NCBI RefSeq assembly: GCF_000425905.1
Contig: NZ_KE384474.1
Coordinates: 1,998 to 65,997 of the forward strand
Length of the DNA stretch: 64,000 bases
Source: Lactobacillus psittaci DSM 15354
GTDB taxonomy: Bacteria > Bacillota > Bacilli > Lactobacillales > Lactobacillaceae
Direction: 5' to 3'
This document shows, in pieces, positions 16,128 to 27,592 of this stretch. Made by a program: the position numbers and the translations under genes. The notes beneath the pieces were generated by a model that was not told the origin of the DNA, searched no databases, and was given only the letters and a program-made list of their open reading frames with translations. Positions within the stretch are counted from its first letter, which is position 1. Every line of letters begins with the position of its first letter.

Positions 16128-17359
16128 AAAAGATTTGGTTAGTTACAAAAGAAACTTTTATTAGACAGACCAAAGGAATTACCTTTATTTTGTCAGTTCT
16201 AGCTCCAGTAATATTTATAGCAATTTTTTTTGGCGTTATCTTTATTAGCCAGAAGCTAAGTGGTAGTGATAATCAAGTTGATAATGCCATCGTTATTAGT
16301 AAAAATTATGCTCCCGTTGTCAAAGATATTAGTAACTTTGAAGTGAAATCTGAAGCTGCAGCTAAAAAAGCTTTAGCAGATGAGGACATTAAAGGATATG
16401 TCAAAGTCGATGTTTCAAAGTCTGGTCAAATCTCTGCTTCCTGGCTTGGAAAAGAAGCTATGGATAGTGAAGATAAGGCTAACTTAATGGCTAGCTTGCA
16501 AAAATTGCAACAAAGTCTTAACATCCAAGCAGCTGGTTTAACAGCGAAACAGCTGAAAACTTTAAATCAGGGTGTAAAATTTAGTGAAAAGATTAGCGAA
16601 CATAATGGTTCAGCGAAAGAGGCTACTCAGGCAGATTTAACAGCTAAGCAAGCTAAGAGCATTGCTGCTAATGTCTTTATCTGGCTAACTTACTTTATTT
16701 TACTTACTTATATTTCTACGATGGCGCAAGAAATCGCCACTGAAAAAGGCTCTAAGATTATGGAAATTATCTTCTCCAGCATGCGTGGTGGGGATTACTT
16801 CGTTGGTAAAGTTTTAGGAGTTTTAGGAGTATTTTTACTTCATGTCTTGGCATATGTTGCTTTGCTAGGCGTTGCAGTTATTGCCGGGCCAAAAATTGAA
16901 ATGTTTGCAAGCTTTTTCAGGAGTAATCAAGAACTAATTTCGCAAGTAATGAACAACCTTCTTAGCTGGAATTTGGTCTTATTACTACTTTCAGTGATAT
17001 TATCAATTGTCATCGCAGCCTTTTGTGGTGCCTTAGCTAATAGAGTAGAAGATTTACAAAAAGTTCTTGCTCCAATCATGTATCTGGTAATTATTTCTTT
17101 GGTTGCAGCGCCAAGCTTGAGCAGAGGAGATAGCATGTTTGCTCAAGTAATTAGCTGTTTACCTTTATTTTCAGGTTTTATCTTGCCAGGCCGGATTGCA
17201 GAAGGTGTGTCTGGTACGCCAGAGTTAGTGATTGCAACGATAGTTTCAGTAGTAACTTTGGCACTAGCCATTTACTTTGTCAGAAAAGCTTATCCAAAGC
17301 TGATTTTGCAAACTGATGATGGCAGTATTATTAAGAAAATTAAGCGTTTAAGAGGATAG
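16124..17359 (+). CDS. ABC transporter permease (NatB-like)
   Basis: This 411-residue membrane protein has one N-terminal helix, an external loop of about 140 residues, then a cluster of five or six helices from about residue 180. This is the layout of ABC-2/NatB permeases. The segment EIATEKGSKIMEIIFSS is the typical coupling helix of the family. Its start overlaps the ATPase gene by 4 bases, so the two are made together. A strong terminator follows. Confidence 0.88.
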   Translation: MKKIWLVTKETFIRQTKGITFILSVLAPVIFIAIFFGVIFISQKLSGSDNQVDNAIVISKNYAPVVKDISNFEVKSEAAAKKALADEDIKGYVKVDVSKSGQISASWLGKEAMDSEDKANLMASLQKLQQSLNIQAAGLTAKQLKTLNQGVKFSEKISEHNGSAKEATQADLTAKQAKSIAANVFIWLTYFILLTYISTMAQEIATEKGSKIMEIIFSSMRGGDYFVGKVLGVLGVFLLHVLAYVALLGVAVIAGPKIEMFASFFRSNQELISQVMNNLLSWNLVLLLLSVILSIVIAAFCGALANRVEDLQKVLAPIMYLVIISLVAAPSLSRGDSMFAQVISCLPLFSGFILPGRIAEGVSGTPELVIATIVSVVTLALAIYFVRKAYPKLILQTDDGSIIKKIKRLRG

Positions 17360-17360
17360 A

Positions 17361-17389
17361 AAAAGCTGGTCAAAATGACCAGCTTTTTT
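17361..17389 (+). terminator. Terminator of the ABC transporter operon
   Basis: AAAAGCTGGTCA and TGACCAGCTTTT form a perfect 12-bp stem with an AAA loop and a T-run. Confidence 0.9.
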
Positions 17390-17417
17390 GCTACGGCCTA
17401 CACATGCATATTGGTGG

Positions 17418-17459
17418 AACCGCTGTCAATAACATGGTATGCTAAGCGTGTAAGCGGTT
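17418..17459. promoter_or_regulatory. Inverted repeat upstream of the giant surface protein
   Basis: AACCGCT (17418-17424) and AGCGGTT (17453-17459) form a perfect inverted repeat with a 28-bp gap, 32 bp before the presumed start codon. It could be an operator or a leader hairpin. No clear promoter was identified. Confidence 0.35.
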
Positions 17460-17490
17460 AATTGGAGTTCATACATATGAGGTGAGAGTT

Positions 17491-20400
17491 ATGAAATTTT
17501 AAAAAATAAAAAATAATTTTCAAGAAATCAAAAAACGTCAAAATTGGTCATTTAGGAAGACTTCTATCGGACTATGTTCAGTCTTACTTTCTACCACTTT
17601 AATTTGGGGAATTACCAATATCCAGCATAATTCTGCAGTTGTTAGAGCAGAAGAGTCTACAAGTAGTGGAGAATCACTATTTACCAGTAAGCAGAATATT
17701 CCCGGAGCCCAAATGGCAACTAGTTATGTGGGAATTAGTTCTGCCGATGGTTCAACACTTAATTTAAATGATGGAAGTGCAATTACAATTACCTATCCTA
17801 ACTTAGATGGCACTTCTACCAAAACTGATTCACTTCCAATTAGTGGGCTAACTTTAAGTCCCTATGGCTCTAAGAACTTTACTTACTATATTTATAGTAA
17901 AGAAAGTCCTAGCAGAATTTTGGTGGATTTGAATTATAACATTACCCAAGGGACTAATACGGTAATTGTAGCTTCATATTCATCTAAATTAGGTAACGGG
18001 GTAAACTACAACAACTTCAAGGTTTACCAAGCTCCAGAATTAACTGAAGCAGCTAAGAAGGGGATTAGCATTAAACCTGGTGAAAGCTTACCTGATCCTT
18101 CAACCGTAATTGCCAACTATAATACAGTTAAAAAAGGAGCAATGAAAATAGAATGGCAGACCACTGATACCAAGACTCCAGGAGACAAGACTGCTCATTT
18201 GAATGTTATTTATAATGGTAGCGGTTCTTGGGGGATGCGCGGTGAAGGTGGTGCTACCTACACTAGAACTTTAGATGTCCCTCTATCTGTTTACTCAGCT
18301 AAAGAGCCTAAAGATAAAGTCCCAGTACCAAAAGCTGTTCAAGGTAAATTAACTGATGAATACAAAGAACAAATTAAGAAAAATGTTGAAGCAGTTAACC
18401 CTGGCGCAACTGTAACTGTTGATGATCAAGGTAATGCAGACGTAACTTCTGATGGCACTACTACCAAGATTCCAAGCGACAAGACTGTCAAAGATGTAGA
18501 TAAATCTGCCCTTGATGCCGCAATTAAAGATGGCGACTCAACTAAGAGTAGCACCGACTACATTAACGCTGATAGTAGCAAGAAGAGTGCTTATGAACAA
18601 GCTTTAGTAGATGGTCAAAAGTTACTTGATAGTGATTCCGCAACTCAAGAAGAGATTGATGCTCAAGTAGCCAAAATTAAGGCTGCAAAAGACGCCCTTG
18701 ATGGTAAGGCAACTGATAAGACAGATTTGGATGCTGCAATTAAGAAAGCAGAAGCTAAGAAAGGAGAAGACGATTATAACAACGCTTCAAATGATGCTAA
18801 GTCAAAGCTTGATTTAGCTATTCAGAAGGCAAAAGATGTTTTAAATGATGATGGTGCTACTCAAGAAGAAGTTAATAAGGCCATTAGCGAATTAAATGAT
18901 GCGATTAGTGGATTAAGTGATAGCCAAGCTAAAAATATTCAAGAGCCTTCAAAAACACCGGTACCTGAAGCTTACCAAGGAAACTTAAATGATGAATATA
19001 AGGGTAAAGTAACGGATGCTGTTAAGAAGGCAAATGAAAATGCAGATTTAGTTGTTCCAGATGGTGAAGGTAATGTCAAAGTTACTTTCAAAGATGGGTC
19101 AACTGCAAGCTTAACTAAAGATCAAACGACCAAAGATGTTGATAAGAGTGCATTACAAACTGAAATTAATGGCTATGAAGCAACAAAGCAAACGCCACAA
19201 TACTACAACGCAAGTTCTGAAAAGAAAAAGAACTACGATGATGCTAAAACTAATGGCGATACAATCAATGCAGATAAAACTGCTAGCCAAGACTTGGTTG
19301 ATACTACCACTACTGCTATTATTAATGCCAAAAAAGCCCTTGATGGTAAGGCTACTGATAAACAAAAGTTGCAAGACCTATATGCAAGAGGTAACTCAAC
19401 TAAAGAAAGCCAGGTCTACACTAATGGTTCTACTAATGGTAAATCAGCCCTTGATCAAGCTTTAACTGATGCCAAGGCAGTACTTGACAATCAAAATGCG
19501 ACACAAGAACAAGTTGATACAGCAGCTAAGCAACTTCAAGATGCTCAAGATTTACTTTCAAAGAGCCAAGCATTTAATGCTAATGATCCAGAGAAAGTTT
19601 CAGTACCAAAGGCCTACTACCAAAAGAAATTAACTAGAAACTTAAAGAGTAAGGTTGAAGCTGAAATTAAAAACGCTAACCCAGATATGGTTGCTACAGT
19701 AACTGTCGATGATCCTGGGGATGCTAGTGTTGTTTTCAAAGATGGTTCCAAGAAGTTTTATGACAAAACTGTTACTACTAAAGAAGTTGATACCTCTGAA
19801 TTGCAAGCTTTAATTGATGAACAGGAAACAATTCATAATTCTGGTAAGTACTTAAACGCTAGCGAAGGTACTCAATCCAATTATGACAATAAGCTTGGAG
19901 ATGGGATGGATGGTCTAGCAAATCCAGCCTTAACTCAAGATCAAGCAGATACTTTAGCCAACGCTATTAAGATTGCTAAGCAAATGCTTGATGGGTATGA
20001 AACTGATAAGACGACTTTGAAGTCATTAATCGATGAGGCACCAAATTATAAGCAAACTGAACCTTACACTACTGCTTCTGATAAAGCTCGCGCTGCATAT
20101 GATCAAGCTATTACTCAAGGTACTACCTTATACGGCACTAGCGGTTCTACTCAAACTGAAGTTAACAATATGGTTAAGATTATTGAAGACGCTAAGCGAG
20201 CTTTACAAGATAGTTCTGATGCTGCCGCAGCCAAGGTTAATAGCTCAGTCAAGAAGACTCCAGTTGGTGATAAAGATAACTTGAATGGCAGTGAAAAAGA
20301 CAAGGTCAAAGCCGCAGTTAAAGAAGTGAACACCAGCTCTGATATTTCAGATGTGACTGTCAATGATGATGGTAGTGTTGACGTTAAATTTAGCGATGGC

Positions 20401-23400
20401 TCAAGGGCTAAAATTGATAGTAAATTTACCATTAAAGATACTGATAAGACCGCTTTAAAGAGTGCACTTGACGCCGAAGATTATGTCAAGACTGAACAAA
20501 CCGTTAATTACAATGGTCAAGATATTAAGATTTATGAATCTGCAACCCAAGCTGCTCGTGACGAATATGACGCTGCCATCGAAGCTGGTAAAAGCGTTTA
20601 TGGTAATGAAAAGGCAAGCCAAGACGAAATTGATGCCGTAACTAAGCGGATTAATGATGCGGTCAAGGGCTTGGCAAGTTCAGCAACTGATGCCCAAGTT
20701 AACTTCAACTATGGTTTCGGCCTAACTCCAGTAATTGACTTAGATAATGTATCAGAAACTGAAAAAGGGATTATTAAGTCTAAGATTGCTGAAGGAAATA
20801 AAGGTGACGATGGCCAAACTTTAGTTGATGTTGCTAATACTACAATCGATGCTCAAGGTAATGCTGAAGTGGCTATGAAAGATGGCTCAAAGGTTAAAGT
20901 TGATAAGAAGTTCACTGTTCGTGCAGTTGACAAGAGCGTTTTGCAAAAAGACATTGAGCATGCGGGTGAACTTCAAGGAAACACTGAGCAATATAATCGT
21001 GCAACTACTGCAGCTAAGACCGCCTTCCAAGCAGCATTAACTAAAGCTAATACTGCTAATGATAATCCAACTTCTCAAGAAGATGTTGATAAAGCTGCCA
21101 GTGAACTTGAACAAGCTATGAGTGACCTTATTAAGAGTATTAAGGCAGCTTCAAGTAAGGTTAAGGATCCTGCAACCAAGACCCCAGTTGGTCGCGGCCG
21201 TGATTTATATACTAAAGAAGATGACAATGAAAAGGGCAAGATTGAAGCAGCTGTCAAAGAAGCTAATTCAGATGCTACAGTCAGTGTTGATAATGAAGGT
21301 AATGCTACTGTAAGCTTGGCTGACGGTACGATTGTGGTAATCGATAAGTCTAAGACGACTAAAGACACTAACAAAGATGCTTTAAGGGATGCATTACAGA
21401 CAGCAAATAATGAAAAAACAACTGGTGATACTTATAAGAATGCCTCAAAAGCTTCTCAAACAGCCTTTGATACTGCAATTACTAATGCTCAAGCAGTCTT
21501 TGATTCTGAAAAATCTAGCCAAAAAGAGATTGACGATGCTGCTAAGTCACTTCAAACTAGCTTCCAAAAGATGCTAACTGAAGTTGAAGGCGCAGCTTCT
21601 AAGCTTAATAAAGATGTAGAAAAGACCCCAGTTGGTGATAAAACTAGCGTAACTCCTGAAGAAAGCTCTAGCATTCATGATGAAGTTTTAGCTAAGAACC
21701 CAGAAACAATAGTTACTGTTAATACTGATGGTAGCGCTACGGTTCAATTTGGCGAAGACGGTCCAAAGGCGGTAATTTCAAATGATTACACCACTACTAG
21801 TGTTGATAAGAGTCAATTAAAGGCTAAATATAACGAAGCTAGTGAAATTAAAGATACTGACCAAGTCAACAATGCTTCAACGGATGCTAAGACCAAGTTT
21901 AAAGAAGCTTATAACCATGCTAAAGAAATTTTAGATAAAGCTACTGCTACTGCAGCTGAAGTAACAGATGCTAAGACTAAGTTAGATGAAGCCATGAGCA
22001 ATTTGGCTAACAGTTTAGCTAGTCAAATGAAGAATCCTGAACAAGTCGCTGTGCCAAAGAGCATTCAAAGCAATATCACTGAAGAGTCTGGTTATGTAGC
22101 AAAGATTCAAACAGCTATTAAGACAGCAAATGAAGGTAAAATTGCTGAAAATGGTGTCACTGTTAACACTGATGGTAGCGCAACAGTAACCTTCACTGAT
22201 GGCTCAATTGCAAAACTTACTTCAAGTCAAACTGTCAAAGACGTTGATAAATCTGCTTTAAATACTGCGGTTAATGATGCAGATAAGGTTAAAGCTACTG
22301 CTAAATACTACAACGCAGATTCTGCTTTGCAAGATGCTTATAATGAGCAAATCAAGAATGGCCAAGACATGCTTGCTCGCGATAGCGACAGTCAAGAAGA
22401 AATTGATGAGCAAGTAGATAAGATTAATAAGGCTAAAGATGCATTAAACGGAGTTGAAACTGATAAAGAACAACTTAGAACACTTTATGGAACTGTTCCA
22501 AGTGTTAAACAAGGTGACGATTATGCTAAAGCTTCAGCCAAAGCTAAGACTGACTTAGAAGCAGCAACTAATAAAGCTAAAGCCATCTTAGATAATGATT
22601 CAGCTAGTCAAAAAGATACTGATGCCGCTTATGCTGAATTAGATAAGGCAATTAAAGCTTTAGCAAATAGTCAAGCTGGTTCACTTGATCTTGCCAACAT
22701 CACCCCAGTTGAAGTGCCAAAGAGTGCTCAAGCTAACTTAAGTGACGACTACAAGAGTCAAATTAAAGCTGCTGTTAAGAAAGCTGACGACAATGTCGAC
22801 TTAGTTAAAGTTGATAATGAAGGTAATGCCACTGTAACCATGAAAGATGGCTCAACTATCAGCGTAGATAAGTCTAAGACCGTAACTGATGTTGATAAAT
22901 CAGCTCTTCGTCCATTGGTAGAAGAAGCTGACACCATTAAAGCAAGTGCTAAATACTACAATGCCGACAGCGATTTGCAAACCGCTTACGACCAAGTAAT
23001 TAATAGGGGTCAAGAAATTTTAACTAGCGATAGTGCAACTAAAGAAGATGTTGCTCAAGCAGTTAGCGATATCACGAAGGCTAAAGCAGCCTTAAATGGT
23101 GAAGAAACTAATAAAGAAGGTTTGCGGGCAACTTATGCTAATGCCACTGAATTAAAGGATGGCGATAGCTACAAGCTAGGTACTGCTGCAGCTAAAGAGG
23201 CCTTTGACAAGGCATATAGTGATGCTGATAACATTTTGAAGAAAGATAACGCAACTCAAAAAGAAGTTAACGATGCTAACGATGCCTTGCAAAAAGCTAT
23301 GGCCGGCTTTGGCGATAGTGAAGCAAGTAAGATTGCAATGCCAGATAAGACAGTGGTTCCAAGTTACTATCAAGACAATTTGGAAGATTCAACTAATCCA

Positions 23401-24699
23401 TATGCTCAAAAGATTATTGATGCTATCAAGGCTAAGAACCCAAAGGCTACTGATATTACCTTTAGCGGGGATGAAGCAGTAGTTAAGTTTGAAGATGGTT
23501 CACAAATTGGTGTGAAGAAGATTAACTTGATTAGTAATGTATCATTTGACGCTTTGAAGCCTTTAGTTGATGAAGCAAATGACGTGATGGAAAGCGTTAA
23601 ATTTAAGAATGCTGATAAGCCATTACAAGATGCATACAAGACTGCTGTAAACGAGGGTAGTCAAGCTCTTGGCGATACTAAACTTGATCAAACTGAAGTT
23701 GATAACTTGGTAACTGAAATCACGAATGCCAAGACTGCATTAAACGGTGTTGAAGTAGATAAAAGTGGATTGGTAGATGCTATTACTAAGGCCGAGCAAG
23801 CTAAGACTACTGATAAATACACTTATGAAACTGATGCCAACAAGCAAGCATTTGATAAGGTTTTAGCCGATGCTAAAGCAGTAAATGCCAAGACAGATGC
23901 TAGTCAAACTGAAGTTAATACTGCTAAAGATGCTTTACTTGGTGCAATTGATAAATTGGCAGGAGAAAAGCCAGTTGAAAAAGCTGACAAGAGTGGATTG
24001 GTAGATGCTATTACTAAGGCCGAACAAGCTAAGACTACTGATAAATACACTTATGAAACCGATGCCAATAAGCAAGCATTTGATAAGATTTTAGCCGATG
24101 CTAAAGCAGTCAATACTAAGAGCGATGCTAGTCAAACTGAAGTTGACACTGCTAAAGATGCTTTACTTAGTGCAATTGATAAATTAGCAGGAGTAAAGCC
24201 AGCCCCAACCCCAGCCCCAACCCCAAGTCCAGTAGTTCCAACTACTCCATCTAAGCCAAGTGTTGATAAGAGCGGTTTATCTGACTTAGTCGATAAAGCT
24301 CCTGATACTCGCAAGGGTAACGACTACACTGGCGCAAATGAAAGTGCCCAAAAGGTATATGATGATGCAATCAAGGAAGGTCAAACAGTCCTTGATAATT
24401 CAAATGCTAGTCAAAATGATATTAATGAAGCCAAGACGGCAATTGAAACAGCTTTGACTAACTTGACTAATAATAGAAAGCCAGTTGAAGTTAAAGTTGC
24501 TCCAAAGCCAGAAGTTAAAGTAACTCCAACCAACTTGCCAAAACCAGCAAAGACAATCAAAGCACCTAAACCAGTAGCAATTCCGAATAAGAAGTTGCCA
24601 CAAACTGGTGTTAAAGATGCAAGCCTTTTAGGTTTTGTTGGAATTGCAATTGCCGGATTAATTACATTATTTAGCTTTAATAAAAAGCATGAAAAATAA
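17491..24699 (+). pseudogene. Giant FIVAR-repeat LPXTG surface protein with a stop at codon 4
   Basis: ATG 17491, behind GAGGTGAGAG, opens M-K-F and then hits TAA (17500-17502). The same frame then stays open for about 2,400 codons. Directly behind the stop it encodes a YSIRK-like signal peptide (WSFRKTSIGLCSV, then ...VVRAEES). It continues with a unique N-terminal domain (to about 18300), some nine units pairing FIVAR-like helices with a small strand domain (DGSA..V.F.DGS), two 76-residue FIVAR repeats, a Pro-rich part, LPQTG, a membrane helix and a basic tail. The first later ATG (17713) would lack the signal peptide. One base change (T to A at 17500) would repair it. It is either a fresh pseudogene, a sequencing error or a silenced adhesin. 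Confidence 0.75.
23758..24213 (+). repeat. Tandem FIVAR repeat, two units of 228 bp
   Basis: Two adjacent 76-codon units start DKSGLVDAITKAEQAKTTDK at 23758 and 23986 and differ at only a few codons. They are the most similar pair in the protein and so the likeliest site for copy-number change. Confidence 0.85.
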
Positions 24700-24716
24700 G
24701 CTGAATAGCTAGCAAG

Positions 24717-24750
24717 AATACTCAGGTGAAGTAATTCATCTGAGTATTTT
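24717..24750 (+). terminator. Terminator of the giant surface protein gene
   Basis: AATACTCAG-G-TGAA pairs with TTCA-T-CTGAGTATT around a GTAA loop and is followed by a T-run. Confidence 0.85.
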
Positions 24751-24789
24751 TTTGGTAAAATGGACTTAATTAATTCAGGAGGTAAGTTA

Positions 24790-25239
24790 ATGGATCGCAG
24801 TGAAAAAGTTGTCTTAACCAACATGTGCATGGTGTATGATGGTAGCAAAATTTTAGTAGAAAACCGCGTCAAAAAAGATTGGCCTGGGGTAACTTTTCCA
24901 GGAGGACATGTTGAACATGGCGAATCAATTGTGAATTCGACAGTTCGTGAAGTAAAAGAAGAAACTGGACTAGATATTAAAGATTTAAAAATTTGTGGCG
25001 TTAAACAATTTTTTGATGATGATATTCGGACAATTGTCTTTTTATTTAAAACAAATCATTTTGCTGGTAAATTACAATCTAGTCGTGAAGGCGAAGTTTT
25101 CTGGATTGAACGCAAGGATTTAGAAAATTATCAACTAGCTGATGGTTTTGCTAGCATGCTAGAAATTTTTGAAAATGACAATTTAAGCGAAAACTGTTGG
25201 TATTTAAAAGACGGTCAGTGGACTTATAAGAATGAATAA
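24790..25239 (+). CDS. Nudix hydrolase, MutT/8-oxo-dGTP diphosphatase-like
   Basis: This 149-residue protein has a complete Nudix box, GGHVEHGESI...REVKEETGLDI (about residues 38-60), with the metal-binding Glu residues in place. Such enzymes hydrolyse nucleoside diphosphate derivatives, often to clean oxidised dNTPs. The start at 24790 is chosen because AGGAGG lies 7 nt upstream; the ATG at 24760 has no site. It overlaps the next gene by 8 bases. Confidence 0.88.
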   Translation: MDRSEKVVLTNMCMVYDGSKILVENRVKKDWPGVTFPGGHVEHGESIVNSTVREVKEETGLDIKDLKICGVKQFFDDDIRTIVFLFKTNHFAGKLQSSREGEVFWIERKDLENYQLADGFASMLEIFENDNLSENCWYLKDGQWTYKNE

Positions 25240-25729
25240 AGTTACTTATCCTGAATTCTCAGAACTAATCAACTACTATCAAACGCTTACTGGCGATGAG
25301 CTAATCATGAAGCAACAAAAACAACTGCTCAAAAGTTTGCGCTTAGCCAAAAAAGGAGATTATCAACATGCTTTAGCCGATTTACGAACTGAAGCGGAAA
25401 AGTTGTCTGAAAATTGGCTACTTCGAAAAAGTATCAAGCCTGATACAACTTTTAGTCAAAATATAAACTTATTGCGCCATAGTAGAATTAATCAAGATAG
25501 CATCAATACTTTATATGAAGTTAAAGCTGCTGGTAATAAGGCGGTCCATGAATTGGCAGCAACCAAGGCGGTTTGTCAAAAGTGTTTTTATGACTACTTT
25601 AAAGTTTTACGTGAATATGCCAAATTAACGACTAAACCAGCAAGATCATTTATATTAGAGAAAGTTTTATTAGCAATTTTGCTAGCTATTTTTATCTGGT
25701 TTTTATTGAAATGGGGCCAAGCTAGTTAA
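25232..25729 (+). CDS. DUF4145-like protein with a C-terminal membrane anchor
   Basis: This 165-residue protein has a helical N-terminal domain with a pattern like DUF4145 (LADLRTEAEKL, then VKAAGNKAVHE). It ends in one hydrophobic helix (about residues 143-161), so it may be a tail-anchored cytosolic domain. It overlaps the Nudix gene by 8 bases and should be co-translated. The function is unknown. Confidence 0.65.
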   Translation: MNKVTYPEFSELINYYQTLTGDELIMKQQKQLLKSLRLAKKGDYQHALADLRTEAEKLSENWLLRKSIKPDTTFSQNINLLRHSRINQDSINTLYEVKAAGNKAVHELAATKAVCQKCFYDYFKVLREYAKLTTKPARSFILEKVLLAILLAIFIWFLLKWGQAS

Positions 25730-25827
25730 TTGGGCAAAGATATTTCCCCTTTTATTATTTACGATATATTCAGATGCTAGTATAATTACATTAAGCTTTA
25801 AAGAGCTATATTGGGGAGGAAATATGT

Positions 25828-27096
25828 ATGAATTTTAAAAAGATAGCTAGCTGCGCTGCAGTTATTGCAGGTCTTTTGGGAGTTAGTGCTGGAGTAACTC
25901 ACGCTGCAGATACTACCAATCAAGGGATTCTTTCCGTTAAATATAATGGTAAAGGTGGAGTGGCTTTACTAGATTCAAATGGTCGCTACCAAAACCAATA
26001 TGTTTATAATGGGTCAAGATGGCGATACTTTGCTAAAGCTACTATTAATGGCCGTGAAATGTATCGTTTAGGTACAGACCGTCAATGGATTCCTGCGGAT
26101 TATAGTGATATTTCTGGTGCATCAGGGAGTAATCAAGCTCAAGCAACAGGAGCTTCACAAGCTAGTGGTGTTGTTTATGTAAATTATCAAGGCAAAGGCG
26201 GAGTTTGCTTACTTGATAGTAACGGCCACTACCAAAGTCAATATGTTTATAATGGGTCAAGTTGGCGCTATTTTGCCAAGGCAACTATTAATGGCCGTGA
26301 AATGTATCGTTTAGGTTCAGATCGTCAATGGTTGCCAGCAGATTACACTGCTGGATTCCAAAATCCAAATCCATACTACCAAGTTCAATATGAACAAATT
26401 AAGCCTTCAATTTATAGTCCTGGTTACACAATCGGCTATGGCTATGAAGGGATTAAGACTTGGTATGTAATGCGTAAGTTGGGTACTTTTAATGGTTATG
26501 CTAACTACAACTGGGCTACTGTTAACGCTGTTAAGAGATTCCAAGCTAGTCATGGATTACCTGTAACTGGTAAAGTTGACCTAAATACTTGGGTGAAATT
26601 AGGCTTTAATAAAGATGCTTGGTTTGCAATTGATAGTTACATTGCTCCACTTGGTGCAGGTAAAATGTCTTCAAGAGCTGATCACATTAATGCAATGATC
26701 AATCAAGCATATAAATACATGGGGAAGCCATACATTGTTGGTGCTTCATCTAACCCAGAATATGGTAATGACTGTTCTGGCTTAGTTTTACAAGCATTAT
26801 ATGCTGGTGGAATTAACCCAACTTCAATTTCTTCAACTCAACATGCATTTCCTGGTAATGAATGGAATTCACGTCGCTTATGGGCAGATTCAAGACTCAA
26901 GACTGTTCCTCTTTCACAAATTCAAAGAGGAGATTTAGTCTTCTACTACCAACCAGGTACTAGAACTATTTGGCACGTAGCACTCTATGTTGGTAATGGC
27001 CATGTTATTGAAAGCTGGCCACCAAAAGTTGGAGTTGGTGCATTAAGAGATAGAAACCGTTCAATTATTGCGGGTATTAAGCGACCATTTATTTAA
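25828..27096 (+). CDS. Secreted NlpC/P60 peptidoglycan hydrolase with SLAP-type and peptidoglycan-binding domains
   Basis: This 422-residue protein has a signal peptide cut near THAAD (residue 27). Two near-identical SLAP-type wall-binding repeats follow (about 35-90 and 115-170, each ending in RQW.PADY), then a peptidoglycan-binding domain (about 225-265, VKRFQASHGLPVTGKVDL). A C-terminal NlpC/P60 domain has Cys316 in GNDCSGL and His383 in IWHVALYVGNG. It should cut peptide stems of peptidoglycan outside the cell, aiding daughter-cell separation or turnover. GGGGAGGA precedes ATG 25828. A second ATG 4 bases upstream is out of frame and stops at once. Confidence 0.88.
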   Translation: MNFKKIASCAAVIAGLLGVSAGVTHAADTTNQGILSVKYNGKGGVALLDSNGRYQNQYVYNGSRWRYFAKATINGREMYRLGTDRQWIPADYSDISGASGSNQAQATGASQASGVVYVNYQGKGGVCLLDSNGHYQSQYVYNGSSWRYFAKATINGREMYRLGSDRQWLPADYTAGFQNPNPYYQVQYEQIKPSIYSPGYTIGYGYEGIKTWYVMRKLGTFNGYANYNWATVNAVKRFQASHGLPVTGKVDLNTWVKLGFNKDAWFAIDSYIAPLGAGKMSSRADHINAMINQAYKYMGKPYIVGASSNPEYGNDCSGLVLQALYAGGINPTSISSTQHAFPGNEWNSRRLWADSRLKTVPLSQIQRGDLVFYYQPGTRTIWHVALYVGNGHVIESWPPKVGVGALRDRNRSIIAGIKRPFI

Positions 27097-27107
27097 TAAA
27101 ATATGAT

Positions 27108-27136
27108 AAAAAGGCTCTCAATAGAGGGCCTTTTTT
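27108..27136 (+). terminator. Terminator of the NlpC/P60 gene
   Basis: AAAAAGGCTCTC/GAGGGCCTTTTTT with an AATA loop. Confidence 0.85.
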
Positions 27137-27236
27137 GCTCGAAATAATTGCTTTTATTTAGAAAAGATGGTATTCTTATCTAGTCGTATTAATCTATGGT
27201 CTGAAAGAATGACTATGGCAAAGGAGAATAGAAAAC

Positions 27237-27494
27237 ATGAAACAAGGAATTCATCCAGATTATCAACAAGTTGTTTTCATGGATTCAGCAACTGGTGCTA
27301 AGTTTTTAGCAGGTTCAACTTTAAATCCATCAGAAACAATTGAATTTGAAGGTAAGACTTATCCATTAGTACGTGTTGAAATTTCTTCAGATTCTCACCC
27401 ATTCTACACTGGTAAGCAAAAGTTTGCTCAAGCAGATGGCCGAATCGAAAAATTCAACAAGAAGTACGGTCTTTCATCAAAGGAAAACAAATAA
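27237..27494 (+). CDS. rpmE2: 50S ribosomal protein L31 type B
   Basis: This 85-residue protein begins [10 protein letters not shown] and has the [10 protein letters not shown] motif of L31. It lacks the Cys residues of the zinc-binding form, so it is the type B (zinc-independent) version. It sits alone between terminators, with AAGGAG before the start. Confidence 0.95.
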   Translation: MKQGIHPDYQQVVFMDSATGAKFLAGSTLNPSETIEFEGKTYPLVRVEISSDSHPFYTGKQKFAQADGRIEKFNKKYGLSSKENK

Positions 27495-27510
27495 TTGTAT
27501 CATTGCAATT

Positions 27511-27537
27511 AAGCAGTCCTTACCGGACTGCTTTTTT
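27511..27537 (+). terminator. Terminator of the L31 gene
   Basis: AAGCAGTCC/GGACTGCTT with a 5-nt loop and a T-run. Confidence 0.9.
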
Positions 27538-27592
27538 CTTATGATACTGGGCTTAGTCCATATTATTTTTTAGTTATAGAGGTTTTTTAAGT

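Noticed and set aside
23758-24213. A CRISPR-like array
   Set aside because: The repeats are in-frame protein repeats of 228 bp without spacers.
17713-24699. A functional CDS starting at ATG 17713
   Set aside because: That ATG has no ribosome site and would remove the signal peptide from a protein that has an LPQTG anchor.
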